Positions 23,099 through 32,819 of a stretch of 64,000 nucleotides of DNA are shown here, piece by piece. The position numbers were made by a program, and so were the translations under genes. Within the stretch, counting starts at the first letter, position 1. Each line of letters starts with the position of its first letter. The stretch is from Chrysogorgia sp. JL179-B06 (taxonomy: Eukaryota; Cnidaria; Anthozoa; Scleralcyonacea; Chrysogorgiidae). A model generated the notes under the pieces. It made no database searches. It was given only the letters and a program-made list of their open reading frames with translations, and was not told the origin of the DNA. Where the stretch lies: NCBI GenBank assembly GCA_035772405.1, contig JAYKKM010000193.1:2441501-2505500 (forward strand). The letters run 5' to 3'.

Positions 23099-25652
23099 TT
23101 AACAAGTGCCGTGGATAAAGCATTATTGTGTCGAATTGCACCGTGTTCGGCAGAATTTTTCTCATTGTCACTTTTGTCTATGAAATTTAGAACAATATTC
23201 AATCGACAAAAGTTATACATCGTTTGTGTGTAACTCAGAAGAACTCGCAAAACGTGAGCTCCCTAGTGAAGCCTTTCAGACGATTTGGAATACGACACCG
23301 AACAAGAGTTATGATCTGCTGCATAAAGTTTGCTTGTGTGGAACATCTACCCAATATATTTGCTGTTTATCCAGTTGTCATCATTGACGATATAGGTATT
23401 AATAGTTTAAAGTCGAAAACACAACTACATGAAGCACATTTTTAGCAGGGGAACTCGCATAACATGACAGCTTCTCTGCGACGTGTGCTCAACAAAGTGA
23501 AATTGACACCAACAACAACCACAGCCTTAGAAATAAATAATTTCTGCGGGAAATAAAAAATGTGTTGGTTACAAAGCTCTACGTTTCGCTTTACTTAATA
23601 TTCTTCGTGATCATTCTAGATAATTGCTTTTCCTCCAGCATTTCCACATTAAGCATAAAAGGTCGAGAAAGAATGATTGGTTACAAGCTGTCAGACCAAA
23701 GTTTATTGAAGGTAACTCCATCGATGCAGCAACGATGGAAAATCAGCTTTTGTGAGAAGTAGAATAAATTTGACAAGAATTTCACAAAATGTCATCTTTC
23801 CTGATACATTTTGTAAATGCGTAACCTTACAATGATCGCTAGAACGCGAACACACTACGAAGACAAACTCGCAAAAGTGTAATGGTTGATTGGAATCCCG
23901 GCATTTCGAATTAGCCTAAAGAGTCAGTGCTTCTTTTCGAGTCTCTTCAAGATACTAAATGCTGGAGTTTTGAGGATATTTTTCGGGTTCCTGTTACCAC
24001 TTTGTCATGCCGCCGTGTCCGGGGGAATCAACACCCGGGGAGGGGGGAGTAATTCGAAATGCCGGGATTCCAATCAACCTACTATCGAAATCACTAGAGT
24101 GGTTAATTGTTGTTTCGGAAACCAACGTTGGAGGTCAATTTGAATGTACCACGTGATATGAAAATAATGCATCATGTGATTCAAAGATATATTTGCCGGT
24201 TTGCCCTGCACGAGTCACAATTTCATAACAAGAAGTCTTGTTTCTCCGAAGATGGAAGTATAAGCTTCGAAAAATTCATTTAGATCACTTGGCAGATACA
24301 TGTATTTTCGAATCAAATGGTTTTGCATCGCGATGACATCAATGTTTATAATCCGTACTGCACAATGCACATTTTACCTTCTTGTTCTTCGATCATTCTC
24401 CCCTGATGAAAATATGGGATTGAAGGTGGTTAACACTACAGTATCTTTTCAGTCAGTATAGGTAAGCTCTTTCTGCTTTTGACTGCAGTAATCTGCGCAT
24501 TTGTTGATGATTTAAACGCCACTACGCCAGCGTTGAAGTGATGGATTGTTTTTATAGCGCCCTGATTGTTCGGAAGCTGATTTACGCGCGGCCGACAGAC
24601 GTTCGGCTAAAAATAACGGCATTGATGTTATGCGAATCCTGCAGTTGCAAATTCATTTGTCTCGAAAACATCAGCCAAATGATCTAAATGAATGTTTCGA
24701 AGCCATATTTTGGTTGTAGTTTCGCCTTTACTTCCATCTTTCGAGAAACAAGATTTTTGTTATGAAATTGCAATTCGTACAGTGCAATTTATCTTGAATC
24801 ACATGATGCATTAACTTCATATCACGTGGTACATTCAAATTGAACTCCAACGTTGGTTTGCGAAACAACAATTAACCACTCTAGTGATTTCGATAGTATT
24901 CTGGGCGGCGAAGAGTCGAAGACTACATGTTTTGCACTTTTGCGAGTTTGTCTTCGTAGTGTGTTCGCGTTCTAGCGATCATTGTAAGGTTACGCATTTA
25001 CAAAATGTATCAGGAAAGATGACATTTTGTGAAATTCTTGTCAAATTTATTCTACTTCTCACAAAAGCTGATTTTCCATCGTTGCTGCATCGATGGAGTT
25101 GTCACCTTCAATGAACTTTGGTCTGACAGCTTGTAACCAATCATTCTTTCTCGACCTTTATGCTTAATGTGGAAATGCTGGAGGAAAAGCAATTACCTAG
25201 AATGATCACGAAGAATATTAAGTAAAGAGAAACGTAGAGCTTTGTAACCAACAAATGTTTTATTTCCCGCAGAAATTATTTATTTGTAAGGCTGTGGTTG
25301 TTGTTGGTGTCAATTTCACTTTGTTGCGCACACGTCGCAGAGAAGCTGTCATGTTATGCGAGTTCCCCTGCTAAAAATGTGCTTCGTATAGTTGTGTTTT
25401 CGAATTTATGTTCCACACAAGATCACTTTATGCAGCAGATCATAACTCTTGTTCGGTGTCGTATTCCAAATCGTCTGAAAAGCTTCACTAGGGAGAAAAC
25501 GTTTTGCGAGTTCTTCTGAGTTACACACAAACGATGTATAACTTTTGTCGATTGAATATTGTTCTAAATTTCATAGACAAAAGTGACAATGTGAAAAATT
25601 CTGCCGAACACGGTGCAATTCGACACAATAATGCTTTATCCACGGCACTTGT
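23099..25652. repeat. 2.5 kb foldback (inverted repeat) element
   Basis: The left arm from AACAAGTGCCGTGG at about 23100 and the right arm ending CCACGGCACTTGTTA at about 25650 are inverted copies through most of their length, up to a centre near 24500. For example CACGTGATATGAAAATAATG near 24150 is mirrored near 24815. The same 29-residue peptide (MRVLLSYTQTMYNFCRLNIV and so on) is encoded by both arms on opposite strands, which is how the symmetry shows in translation. The left arm carries a ~200 bp MITE absent from the right arm. Confidence 0.88.
23883..24079. mobile_element. ~200 bp MITE nested in the foldback's left arm
   Basis: Its terminal inverted repeats TGGTTGATTGGAATCCCGGC and the complement GCCGGGATTCCAATCAACC enclose about 200 bases. 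The corresponding position in the right arm (around 24895) lacks it, which marks it as an insertion after the foldback formed. Confidence 0.8.
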
Positions 25653-25935
25653 TACGCCCGTTTTAAACGTCGAACAGTTGACGAATTTCGCCAGTCGAAT
25701 TCATAAAATTCGTCGTTAGCGCGACGTCTAAAACCAACTTTTAATCGAATTCGTCCCAGACGAATTATTCGTCTAAGCCAGACGCACTATACGTCTTCTG
25801 TTCGTCTCTGTTTTAGACGTCGCACTAACGACGAAACGAAAACATAACAATTTTATAACGTCTATTTTGATTGGCTCATAATGTCTGAGCCAGTGGCGGG
25901 AATATGTAGGAAGTACTGGCGGGAACGAAACAACG
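25652..25935 (+). promoter_or_regulatory. GCCCGTTTTAAACGTCGAAC segment, TCGTCTAGACG-rich, upstream of the Myb-like gene
   Basis: It begins with a word nearly identical to the terminal repeat of the MITE at 50242-50361, then has repeated GACGAATT/ACGTCT motifs in both orientations, then a short leader before ATG 25936. It could be an older Harbinger end, or a regulatory or transposase-binding array. Function is inferred only from position. Confidence 0.4.
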
Positions 25936-27159
25936 ATGGCGAGTCTCATTTCATGTTCATTTTGTAAAGAAACGACCAAATATTCTTGTATTATTTGTGG
26001 TACACCCGCATGTTTACGACCAGAATGTTCAGTTTTCGAATCCGAAGAGGAAACTCCCGGTTGGGAGCAGTTTAAAACTGTTGGATATTGCCTACAGTGT
26101 CGTATACAGCCACTAGACTCACTAGAGAAAGGCTCCGATGAAGATGAAACACCATGGAATGGACGTGATAAGGATGCAGCAGGTACACATGATACATATG
26201 GCTCATCTTCTCAATCATCAGCACACGGAACACCACAACCGCGAAGCAATGGTAATCAGAAACGATCTGGTCGGAAATGGCACAATCATGAGATAAGTGA
26301 TATGGTAGATATTATCGTAAACTCCAAGGAATTTACCCGTAACCTGATATTCACCAACACCAAGAAGCATAAAAACACAGAGATTTACGAAGCTGTATTA
26401 GCCCAGTTGAATGGCAAGTATAAAGAAGTACATGGACAGGATTTCCCTTATAAAGTGGATCAATTGAGAAATAAATTCAAGTGGTGTGTTGGCATATGCA
26501 AGAAAGCTTGTCTTACAATCAATACAGCAACAGGTATTAAACGTTTTGTCAACGATAAAGATTATGGTGAATGGTTTACTGTCCTGTATCCGCTCATTAA
26601 ATCTAGAGACTCGTGTCAACCAGATAGGGCTGTTGAACCATCAGCCGATGGTTCTGATGGGGACAGTGATACAACTGTAACAACAGATATCTCTGGGGAG
26701 AATGATGCTAATGGAGATAAAACATTGTTTGTCCCAGTAAAGAAAGCACGTACTTCTAAGAGACAGAAAATTGATCCAATACTTCAAACCCATGAACTGC
26801 TGAAAAAGGTTATTGAAAATGACCCAACTAAAGATTTACTACTACTCATGAAAGAAGAATTGAAGCAGTCCAGGGAACAGGATAATAGATACTTTCAGAT
26901 GCTTTGTGGTATGATGTCATCTGCTCACAACACACACTTGCCACAAAATCAAATGTTTTTCCCTCCTAGTAATTCACAAGCTCCCTCTCCCAGTCTCCCT
27001 CATGCATTCCCCAATGTTCCATTCCAATACACACCATATGCACTGGATCCAGCATCAAATGCAATATATCATAACACAGCTATAAATAATCATGGTAGTG
27101 AAACCCACACATCCCGGTCAATATCCCCTGAATCTCAACCACAATACCAACAACTGTGA
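25936..27159 (+). CDS. Harbinger-associated Myb/SANT-like DNA-binding protein, 407 aa, intact
   Basis: It is a single open frame in good context (CGATGG). Residues 1-60 form a cysteine-rich zinc-binding module (CSFCKET, CIICGTPAC, YCLQCR), as in proteins associated with PiggyBac- or Harbinger-type elements. Residues ~110-215 hold a trihelix/Myb-like domain beginning GRKWHNHEISDMVDIIVNSK, with YKVDQLRNKFKW and a WFTVLYPLI end. Residues ~270-300 are basic and helical (KKARTSKRQK looks like a nuclear localisation signal), and the tail is rich in P, S, N and H. PIF/Harbinger elements encode such a partner, which binds the ends and imports the nuclease. It lies in the same element as the nuclease at 28717-29782, in convergent orientation. 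Intactness beside a broken nuclease suggests recent decay. A fully domesticated host gene is the alternative. Confidence 0.8.
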   Translation: MASLISCSFCKETTKYSCIICGTPACLRPECSVFESEEETPGWEQFKTVGYCLQCRIQPLDSLEKGSDEDETPWNGRDKDAAGTHDTYGSSSQSSAHGTPQPRSNGNQKRSGRKWHNHEISDMVDIIVNSKEFTRNLIFTNTKKHKNTEIYEAVLAQLNGKYKEVHGQDFPYKVDQLRNKFKWCVGICKKACLTINTATGIKRFVNDKDYGEWFTVLYPLIKSRDSCQPDRAVEPSADGSDGDSDTTVTTDISGENDANGDKTLFVPVKKARTSKRQKIDPILQTHELLKKVIENDPTKDLLLLMKEELKQSREQDNRYFQMLCGMMSSAHNTHLPQNQMFFPPSNSQAPSPSLPHAFPNVPFQYTPYALDPASNAIYHNTAINNHGSETHTSRSISPESQPQYQQL

Positions 27160-27618
27160 AAAACTACGAGTTCAGTCATATTGATATTATTATAGTATAG
27201 TTATCTTGTACTGTAAAAGTTGGTGTTGAATTGTTCATGATATATATATCTAAGGGTTCAGATTTTGTTTGGTGTACTAACCTCCCCAATATTTTTGATG
27301 TGTTTAAAATTGACTGAAAGTTTCACGAGGGATCAGAATGCCCTTTCTTCCAGACTAATTGATCAATTATAGTCATCTGCAATAAAAAACATCTTCCACT
27401 GCCTCTGGATATATCCATGTATATTGTGTTTGCTAAATATAGATACTTAAATTCTGTTAATATAGTAGTGACATATGATAACTGTTGAAAACAAACAACT
27501 GATAATCAAGTTACCTTGTTCAATTTGCTGGAGTCTTGCTGTTAGTTTTGCACAAGAACTATTAATCAGCTGCAAACTTTATATTACAATGTTTATGTGT
27601 TTGAAGTTGTTATTCTTA

Positions 27619-28212
27619 GGGAAGGTTCATAATTTATGGGTTGGGGGGAGGGTGGTCTCCAAAATTTATATATTAAAAACATCTGACCAACCCCCTCATC
27701 AATTGTTAAAATATATTTATTATACCCTCTCCAACCAATTCTTGATGTGAAAAATGCATGTAATCATGTAAAGGCTAGTTTATTCTATTTGATCAACTGG
27801 TCAATGACATAAATAATGTTGATATTGAAATAAAAGTCATTATAGTGAGAACTTTTACAGCTACATGCACACAAATATATTTACTATACCATCCAACACC
27901 ATGTTGATTTTTAATGTTTAATAATATAAATGTAGTGCTTTTATTTACAGATTTTACAAATGTTATAGACACAGTTCTTCAAATGGAGCTTCAATATAAT
28001 ATTAACAATCTTTCAAACCATTTTTTTTTGCTTCGATAAAATTTTCCCTCCGAGTAATTGTCCATGCATCGACTAATTCTCTCTTAAATATTTTGTTTAA
28101 ATGCCTAAGAAAAGTTTGAAACCCCTTTTTAATCTGAGAAATACTTTGCCCCCATTTTCCCCCCAGCCGCCCCTCCCCCCCCCCCCCACAACCATAAATA
28201 ATGAACCTTCCC
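27619..28212. mobile_element. MITE with TTA target duplication between the two Harbinger genes
   Basis: Its ends GGGAAGGTTCATAATTTATG and the complement ATAAATAATGAACCTTCCC are flanked by TTA on both sides (27616-27618, 28213-28215), as expected for Harbinger-type insertion. The subterminal parts are G-rich on the left and C-rich (28160-28187) on the right. Confidence 0.75.
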
Positions 28213-28716
28213 TTATGATTTGAAAATGTTATGTTGTAAAATAGCAACAAATCATTATATTTGAAATTGTTTATTTATTTGAAAGAACAAAATATAAACT
28301 GTTTCCTTATTTAATTATAGAATTACAATTGGATAACATGCCACGTTATTGAACAACCATGCATATATATATATATATATGTTGTAACAGCAGCTTTGTA
28401 AGCTACTGAATATCATAGTAATGGAAATATTAAAATGTTCAACACAAAAGAACACATTCAAGTGTGTTATACTTTCAGATCTGCTCCAAGCAGCAAAAAA
28501 ACTGGACTTAGTTCAAATAACACCATGCCCCTGTTTCTCATCCCAAAATTTTATCCTCAGAGCAGCTCTGATTTTTTTTTTGCTTGAGAAGAATTATCTG
28601 CAACCCTGGTGCATTGCCTCATGTTTAATAGCTCTCTTATCCTTTCTCTGTCTCTTCGTTCGTGGGAAACTGGATCAACTGTAAGGTCCAGTTCAGTTGA
28701 GATTATATCACTTGCT

Positions 28717-29782
28717 TCAATGCAAACATTGTGTAATACAATACAGGCAAGTGTTAACTGTTTTCACCGTGTCTTCATCACACTCACACTTTCGGTACAG
28801 CACTCTCCACCTGCTTTTTAATGAACCAAATGCACATTCACAAGTCATTCTTGCCCTGCTAAGGCGGTAGTTGAAATTTCTTTCTTCAGGATTTGCAACA
28901 CCATGACAATATGGTTTCATTAACCATGTTGTAAGTGGAAAGGCAGAGTCTCCTAGAATCAAGGGATACACTTTAGCTGCCCCAACCTGTTTGGCAATAG
29001 ATGGTATAACATTGTTCTCTGTGATGTCCTGCCACACTTTGGTTGATTGAAATATTAATGAATCATGTGAATTTCCAGGAAATCCAACACTTGCCCATAC
29101 AAATCGTTTTTTGGCATCTACAATAGCCATTAACACAACAGAAATAAAAATTTTTAAAGTTATGATATTCTTTGGTGGCTTCTTGACCACCCCAAGGGCA
29201 TTTAATTGAGATATGGCAACCATCAACAGATGCCCAAGAGCAAGGGAATTGCCAGTTTTCCTCCATATCTAACATCTTCTCTATAAAATCTTGCCTTGTC
29301 TTGGGAAAATATTTGTCGACTGAATTTTTCCACATATTTTTAACAATTGCAGTACAGACTTCCTTAACAATAACGTGTACAGTTGCAATGCCGATACCAA
29401 AAAGCTCGGATATTGTTTGGAGATAATCTCCTCTACCAATTCTATATAGACATACCCCTAGTCTGCACTCCGGTGATATTGGTAGTTCTGTAACAATGCT
29501 TCGTTCGAGATCTGGTCTAATCTGTTGTAAGATCCTTTCGAATGTTTGCCTTGACACTCGAAATGACTTTTTAAATCTTGCATTTGAAAATGTTGTCCAA
29601 GCTAACGTCCACCAGCCATAATTTCTATTGAGCCGGCGACAAGACCGAATGCGATTTGATTTTGTCGAAATTTGCACAACCAGCAAAGACAGCAACAAGT
29701 AGATCTTTAAGAGCCATCTTTTCCTTATAAGTTGGAACCTTCTTAAGTGGGTGTGAAGAATACGCCGTTTGCTTTGTCGCAT
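28717..29782 (-). pseudogene. HARBI1-like DDE nuclease, broken by a frameshift
   Basis: Two overlapping open frames (29063-29782 and 28717-29226) together cover a PIF/Harbinger nuclease. The first has FERILQQIRPDLE, LPISPECRLGVCLYRIGRGD and SWASVDGCHISIKCP (first catalytic Asp). The second has FPGNSHDSLIF, LILGDSAFPLTTWLMKPYC (second Asp) and FNYRLSRARMTCECAFGSLK (Glu). The frame changes near 29140, in a T-rich run. The acidic triad itself is retained across the two frames. The start codon sits at the inner edge of the right inverted arm. It would cut and move the element together with the Myb-like partner. A sequencing error or small intron at the T run cannot be excluded. Confidence 0.85.
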
Positions 29783-30357
29783 AGCCTCACAAATCTATTG
29801 TTACTGGGACGGCCGTCACTTACGAAGGCGGTCAAGTCGAAGCGTAAGTCTGCGATAAGATGGACATTTGCAGTTCCCCAGAGAAATGTAAAATCAGTGA
29901 GAACCCCCAGATTGCTTCATTTTATGTAGAATTTATTGAAGAACAATGACATGAAAAAAAAAGGTGGTAATACTCAAAGCATAAGGCGTATAAGGCGATT
30001 TAATTACAAAATATCACGTATGGCTCCAGATTCAATCTGAATGTGGAGCTGGAGCCAACTGTCACCAACAAGATTTCATGCTCATCCTCGATCATCGCCG
30101 GGTTATAGCAAATCCCGTTTTTTTAGTGACACAAGACATTTTACGTTATTATTTACGCTTTGAGCACCTTTTAACCTGTATCGCGTTTTACCCTCTCATC
30201 CGCCTTTTACCCTCTCAACCGCCTTTTACCCTCTCAGCCGCGTTTTACTCATCCGCGTTTTACCCTCTCATCCGCCTTTTACCCTCTCAACCGCCTTTTA
30301 CCCTCTCATCCGTCCATCCGTCCGTCCGCCATCCGCCCATCCGTATCCGCGTTTTAC
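29781..30357 (-). repeat. Right long terminal inverted repeat of the Harbinger-type element
   Basis: It is the inverted partner of 22456-22926, longer by about 100 bases because it has more CCGCCTTTTACCCTCTCA subrepeats (30180-30345). It begins at ATAGCCTCACAAATC, directly beside the nuclease start codon (29782). Confidence 0.85.
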
Positions 30358-30420
30358 ACCAATCACATTCACTCTGCACAGTTAATTGATATTCCCCTGA
30401 GAAAACGCGTCAGAATTAAG

Positions 30421-30526
30421 ATGCCACTCAAGCGACATCAATCTATTCCTCAAACTCGTCGATTATTCAAGACTTTCTCAGTGCAAAACCGCTCTGTTAG
30501 AGAATACTTCAACAGAGGAAAAAGGT
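30421..30526 (+). CDS. Possible first coding exon of an unrecognised gene
   Basis: An ATG at 30421 opens MPLKRHQSIPQTRRLFKTFS and ends FNRGK just before a donor-like AAAAG|GTACGC. A further short piece at 30702-30750 (SDYTDRRNIQ-like, then GTGAGT) could follow. No family was recognised and nothing downstream is clearly coding, so it may be chance. Confidence 0.2.
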
Positions 30527-31675
30527 ACGCGTGACAACAGTTGGTTTTTCCCTTATCTTTTATGCCGTCTCCTGGTGGTCTTTCTTCCTACTTTTCCTGA
30601 ATTTATTTTTTACCTGACGAAGTATGGTCGGTGTATTTTTATCTTGTTAAAATACTTTTTGAAGAACGCTAATGTTTTCTTTTTGATTTTTGAACAAGAG
30701 ATCAGACTATACGGATAGACGTAATATCCAAACGAACGAGAAAGGCAAGTGAGTCTAGTGTCGGCATCTCCAACTTGGGACGCGGTTTAATATCTCGTCG
30801 AAAAACGTCAGAGAAATAGAAATTTTTGATATTCGATTAATTTACAATTATTTTTGCATTTTTGAAATACTTTGTGGCGTAAGTTTTCGTTGGTTTTCTA
30901 TAAATCACAAAGTAAAAAATTTTCCCGCCGAAGCGAAGGGTCTTGAGTATGATTTTTCGTCCTTTTCGGGACTTCGGAGCTCTTAATTCACGAACGAAAG
31001 AATATTCTGGCCTTACAGCGCAAAAATAAACTGTTTTTATATCATCTCTTTGTATGCGGGTTTGATTTTTTGGTCAGTGCCGTAGGAACGATTTTTCACC
31101 AGGGGGGGGCAAAGTAACTGTGACGACCCCCTTTTAGGGGTCCGGGGTATCCTCCCGGAGGATATTTAAATTTCTCTTTCTTCTTCATCATACATAAATT
31201 TACAGAAATTTTGCATTTCTGAGACCTCTGAAATGGCATTTCCTGCATTTTGGAGAGCAGAAGTTAACAAAATTTAAAGGCCGTAATAGGGAGTGTTTAG
31301 TGACATTTTTTCTCGAAATTGTGACAAATCTGCAATGGGTTGACCGCAAGCTTGTTGGTAATCGTTGTGATACTCGTTATATCAACAAGCATTTTTGGAT
31401 TGTTTCAACGATGTCCTACGGTTCTGCACCTATATCAAGTTGCAACAAACTTACTGGCTGCAAGCTTGTTCAGCCTGGACAAAATAAACAGTTTACTACA
31501 AACTGTTAGAAGATTTGCTGCAAGCAAGATGGCTGCAGCAAGACTATTTGTTTCTTAAAATTGAAATACACTTACATATAATTACTTTTTCAAAGTATCT
31601 TTAAATATTCTAAAATAAAATAAGAAAATTTGGAAAAAAAGTGGGGGGTCACATGCCCCCCGGCTACTACGGGGG
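30527..31675. other. Intergenic DNA between the Harbinger element and GA-rich block
   Basis: No gene was recognised. A C/G run with GGGGTCCGGGGTATCCTCCC at about 31137 looks like the end of a decayed repeat. Confidence 0.3.
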
Positions 31676-31925
31676 AACCTTAAACAGGGATCTGGTCAAG
31701 AAATCAAACAGGGGGTAAGGAAGAAGGGAAATAAAAAAAAGTGAAACAGGGCTCTAGTTATTGTATGAAATCAGACAGGGGTTGAGAGAAGGGAAATAGG
31801 TGGGCTAAAATGGAAGTGAAACAGGGGTATGGTCAAGAAATCAAACAGGGGTTAAGGAAGAATGAAAATAGAGGGGCTGAAATAGAAGTCAAACAGGGGG
31901 TCTGGTGAAGAAATCAAACAGGTAG
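31676..31925 (+). repeat. ~80 bp tandem repeat, about three units
   Basis: GTGAAACAGGG, TGGTCAAGAAATCAAACAGG and AAGGAAGAAGGGAAATA words recur in the same order about three times. Purine-rich. Confidence 0.75.
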
Positions 31926-32220
31926 GGGCGCCGGAACCAAAGCTGCCCTTTGCTTACGGGTGCAGCCGTGTGTCCTTTGGTAACATTAAAATATCTTATA
32001 CTTCGTTTTGAATTTATTTTATCATTCTAAGTTAAAATTTATACTGCCCAAATTTGGAAAGCAAAAACATTTAAATTTTGCGAGCGAGATGCATAATGAA
32101 GAAAATGAGGAGGAACGAGCCAGAACTAATCGTCGCTGGTCGACGATTGAGGAATTATAGGTTGTGTTATAATTTGATTACACAGAGCAAGCCATTTTCT
32201 ATTTGTTTAATATTAAAATC

Positions 32221-32790
32221 AAAGTATAGGAGGGCATCAACTAGAGCTTCTCGTAGAAGTAAGAGATTTTGGAGTTGCGTTTCACTCTCATCTAACTTTC
32301 AAAGCGCACATCAATAAAATATGTCGTTCTGCCTCTCAATCCATTCATTACGTCGGCAAAATAAGAAAATTTCTAACACAAAAAGATACTGAGCGTTTTG
32401 TACATGTTTTTATTTCATCTAATCTTGATTACTGTAATGGCATGTTACATGGCCTTGTGACCTACAGAAACTTCAAAGAATCCAAAACACGTACAGCCGC
32501 TATGCTAGTTGTTAAAGCAAATATACATATCACGCCGATATTATTTAATTGGCTTCCAATACAACAACGAATAATTTTTAAGCTTCTTGTAACTTTTAAA
32601 ACCCTCAATGGCTTTGCCCCTCATCTACATCGCTGATCTTTTTTATCAACATATTTAGCTGCTCGTAAACTACGCTCAAGTAACGAAATATATGGCGATG
32701 ATTCCTTCTTTTGTGTGGCTCCGAGACGTTGGAACTCTTTACCTGATTCTGTTAAACTTTGTTCACTTGACTAGTTGATGATTTCAAAGC
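32221..32790 (+). pseudogene. LINE RT C-terminal fragment, heavily decayed
   Basis: Across frames one reads GVSFHSHLTFKAHINKICRS, YVGKIRKFLTQKDTERFVHV, ISSNLDYCNGMLHGL and WLPIQQRIIFKLLVTFKTLN. This is the same post-RT region as in the CR1-like copy at 14.7 kb, with several stops and frame shifts. Confidence 0.7.
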
Positions 32791-32819
32791 GGCAAAACTG
32801 AGTGTGGCGAATGAGGAGA

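Larger units (their letters stand above)
22456..30357. mobile_element. 7.9 kb PIF/Harbinger-type DNA transposon with long inverted arms and nested insertions
   Basis: Inverted arms at 22456-22926 and 29781-30357 share long near-identical stretches (for example the words around CAATCTGGGGGTTCTCACTG and its complement) and both carry GGATGAGAGGGTAAAAGGC subrepeats near the tip. Between them lie the two genes expected of PIF/Harbinger: a Myb/SANT-like DNA-binding protein (plus) and a DDE nuclease (minus), whose start abuts the right arm. A 2.5 kb foldback and two small MITEs are nested inside. The flanks resemble a second copy of the sequence at 21058-21242, suggesting insertion into a repeated locus. 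The outermost ends share GTAAAACGCGGAT, but a 3 bp target duplication is not clear. Confidence 0.75.
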
